DNA from: Rhodoferax sp. UBA4127
GTDB taxonomy: Bacteria > Pseudomonadota > Gammaproteobacteria > Burkholderiales > Burkholderiaceae_C
Direction of reading: 5' to 3'
DNA: 6,119 nucleotides
NCBI GenBank assembly: GCA_002381045.1
Contig: DFWT01000211.1
Location: 210-6,328 of the forward strand
Shown here piece after piece: positions 4,705 to 6,119 of this stretch. Within the stretch, counting starts at the first letter, position 1; every line of letters starts with the position of its first letter. The position numbers were made by a program, and so were the translations under genes. Under the pieces are notes generated by a model, which worked only from the letters and a program-made list of their open reading frames with translations, was not told the DNA's origin and ran no database searches.

Positions 4705-5550
4705 ATGGCACTTTACTTGATTGGTGACGTTCAGGGTTGCGATGCTGCGTTGGCCCACCTGCTGGACGAAATTTCTTTTTCCCCGAGCCGCGACACCCTC
4801 TACTTTTTAGGCGATTTGGTCAACCGCGGACCCGACTCTGTGGGCGTGCTGCGGCGCTTGATGGCTTACGGCGCCGCCGCCCAATGCCTGCTTGGTAACC
4901 ACGACCTGCATTTGCTGGCCACAGCGTCCGGCGCACGCCGACCCAGCCGCAAAGACACCCTAAGCCAGGTGCTGGACGCGCCCGACCGTGCGGTCATGCT
5001 GCACTGGCTGCGCCAGCAACACATGGCACTACAACTGGTTCACCAAGACCAAACGTATTTATTGGTTCATGCCGGCGTTCTACCTGAGTGGACAGCTACT
5101 CAAACCATAGCGCATGCCCAAGAAGTTGAAGCCGTTGTGCAAGGGCCGGATTTGGACGAATTTTTGCGCCAGATGTATGCCAATGAACCTGCCGAATGGC
5201 GCGATAGCTTGCGGGGTGCCGCGCGCCTACGGGTCATCGTCAATGCGCTGACACGGCTGCGCTTTTGCAGCGCCGAAGGCATCATGGAGTTCGATGCCAA
5301 GGAAGGTCTGGACAAGGCTCCCAAAGGCTTCATGCCCTGGTTTAATGTGCCTGGCCGCCAGACAGCTGATGTGGTGGTGGCCTTTGGTCACTGGTCCACT
5401 TTGGGTTGGCTAAACCGCAGCGACGTGCTGGCACTGGACTCAGGCTGCGTCTGGGGCGGGCATTTGAGCGCATTGAAGCTTGGCGGCGGCAAACTGGCGC
5501 ATGAACTGATTCAAGTGCCATGCCAGGGTTGGCAAATGCCTGGTACGTAA
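4705..5550 (+). CDS. apaH: Symmetrical bis(5'-nucleosyl)-tetraphosphatase (diadenosine tetraphosphatase)
   Basis: A 281-residue cytoplasmic metallophosphatase that splits Ap4A symmetrically into two ADP; family members can also remove Np4-type RNA caps. It aligns by eye along its full length with E. coli ApaH (280 residues). Seen here: GDVQGC (7-12), GDLVNRGP (36-43), GNHDLHLL (64-71), HAG (122-124), a TRLRFC block (183-188), FGHWSTL (227-233) and DSGCVWGG (245-252). These carry the metallophosphoesterase residues Asp8, Asp37, Asn65, His66, His122 and His229. Position 10 is Gln where E. coli has His; I recall the same Gln in other beta- and gammaproteobacterial ApaH proteins, so it need not mean loss of activity. 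ATG 4705 gives the family N-terminus; the frame is open much further upstream but only as antisense of the neighbour. There is no Shine-Dalgarno sequence. It is divergent from the CNNM-CBS gene across 24 nt. The usual E. coli partner apaG is absent here. Confidence 0.96.
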   Translation: MALYLIGDVQGCDAALAHLLDEISFSPSRDTLYFLGDLVNRGPDSVGVLRRLMAYGAAAQCLLGNHDLHLLATASGARRPSRKDTLSQVLDAPDRAVMLHWLRQQHMALQLVHQDQTYLLVHAGVLPEWTATQTIAHAQEVEAVVQGPDLDEFLRQMYANEPAEWRDSLRGAARLRVIVNALTRLRFCSAEGIMEFDAKEGLDKAPKGFMPWFNVPGRQTADVVVAFGHWSTLGWLNRSDVLALDSGCVWGGHLSALKLGGGKLAHELIQVPCQGWQMPGT

Positions 5551-5554
5551 TCAA

Positions 5555-5573
5555 TGCCGGCAAATTGCTGGCA
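5555..5573. terminator. Hairpin between convergent apaH and DUF2145 genes
   Basis: TGCCGGC (5555-5561) and GCTGGCA (5567-5573) form a 7-bp stem with one G·U-type pair and an AAATT loop. It fills most of the 25-nt gap between two convergent genes, where a shared terminator would be expected. There is no T-run on either side, so it may act as a weak or factor-assisted stop. The end of apaH just upstream (5519-5543) has further overlapping GCCA/TGGC pairing. Confidence 0.35.
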
Positions 5574-5575
5574 AA

Positions 5576-6119
5576 TCAGTCCGGCATAACCGTCAACAAT
5601 TGGGATCCTTCGTCATATTTGCGCAGGTATTCGCCAATCTTCTCAAAGGTGGCGGTTACCGGGCTGCCTTGCTGGTCACTGGTAGAAACCTCGGCACTGA
5701 GCATCGACCCCAGCATCAACTTGAATGGGTTCACGTTCACCGGTTGTGCAGAAAAATACGCCTTTGTGTTGGCTTTGATGACCTTGATGTCGGCGGTTTG
5801 GTAGATGGCCGAATTCACGACGTCAAGCACAAACTCCGTGCAGTTCTGTTTGCCCAAGTTGAACGGATTGGCAATCACTGAATAGTGCGGCTCATGCAAA
5901 GCGGCATATGTGGGGGATGCAATCACCTGCAACAGCCGCGCTTGCAATTCGGGCGAGGGCACGATGATGCCGGCTTCAAGCTGCGCCACACCGGCGAAAA
6001 AGTCCACCGGAAAATCTTGTACGAGCGCGCTCACATCCGGTTGCTTGTCGAGCTGATAAAGGTTTTGAATGGCGTAACCTGGCACAGTGCGGCCATCGCT
6101 GATGGTGATTTGCGAGTCC
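5576..6119 (-). CDS. Probable DUF2145-family protein, C-terminal part
   Basis: Partial gene: the minus-strand frame is open through the right edge and ends at TGA (5576-5578), giving 180 complete residues; the start lies beyond the window. A GTG at 6083-6085 is not a plausible start, because the eleven codons before it (SQITISDGRT and neighbours) read as normal protein. Landmarks in visible numbering: GYAIQNLYQL (14-23), LVQDFPVDFF (32-41), VPSPELQARLL (53-63), LHEPHYSVIANPF (74-86), QNCTEFVLDVV (91-101), and a TATFEKIGEYL block near the C-terminus. I recall the PELQARLL, H-x-P-Y-S and QN blocks from DUF2145 proteins, which are usually exported; no signal peptide can be seen because the N-terminus is missing. 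The QNC-T/S-E motif recalls permuted papain-like (NlpC/P60-type) folds, so Cys93 might be a nucleophile, but that is speculation. It converges with apaH over 25 nt. Confidence 0.7.
   Translation of the reverse strand, partial: DSQITISDGRTVPGYAIQNLYQLDKQPDVSALVQDFPVDFFAGVAQLEAGIIVPSPELQARLLQVIASPTYAALHEPHYSVIANPFNLGKQNCTEFVLDVVNSAIYQTADIKVIKANTKAYFSAQPVNVNPFKLMLGSMLSAEVSTSDQQGSPVTATFEKIGEYLRKYDEGSQLLTVMPD

Noticed and set aside
4681..4758. 26-codon N-terminal extension of the CNNM-CBS protein
   Set aside because: It overlaps apaH and adds polar residues before the family's hydrophobic start MELLLIVFL.

Overview
The window looks like ordinary chromosomal DNA of a betaproteobacterium, most likely order Burkholderiales and family Comamonadaceae (Rhodoferax/Polaromonas-like). 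This rests on moderately high GC, dense coding, recognisable housekeeping families (ApaH, TlyC/CorC, YdcF, SRAP), and an AT-rich intergenic palindromic element that resembles a repeat I recall from Comamonadaceae genomes. Species cannot be named from the sequence. There is no CRISPR array, tRNA, rRNA, transposase, integrase, toxin-antitoxin pair or recognisable defence gene.

Layout: (1) 3-362 is the 3' part of an SRAP/YedK-like gene. (2) 363-654 is a gap holding several hairpins, including a terminator-like one that points to the minus strand. (3) 655-900 is a small single-pass membrane protein with a Gln-rich tail. (4) 978-2007 is a probable co-directional unit of an 83-residue unknown protein, a CIA30-domain protein and a 2[4Fe-4S] ferredoxin, ending in a hairpin plus T-run. 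(5) 2005-2080 is the AT-rich palindromic element. (6) 2092-3324 is a two-gene unit of an isoprenylcysteine-methyltransferase-like membrane protein and a YdcF/ElyC-like (DUF218) membrane protein. (7) 3358-4680 on the minus strand is a TlyC/CorC-type CNNM-CBS membrane protein. (8) 4705-5550 is apaH, divergent from it across only 24 nt. (9) 5576-6119 on the minus strand is the 3' part of a probable DUF2145 gene, convergent with apaH.

Functionally the window is a set of small units rather than one system: abasic-site repair (SRAP), a possible redox unit (CIA30 plus ferredoxin), an envelope pair (ICMT-like plus YdcF-like), a transporter-like membrane protein, and Ap4A hydrolysis. I see no clear undescribed system. 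The most unusual signals are non-coding. An 11-bp word, TCCGTCAAAAT, occurs exactly in the leaders of the genes at 655 and 978. The second copy lies in the loop of a long hairpin that fills almost the whole leader of the unknown 83-residue gene. A run of hairpins also follows the SRAP gene. Almost no gene here has a recognisable Shine-Dalgarno sequence.
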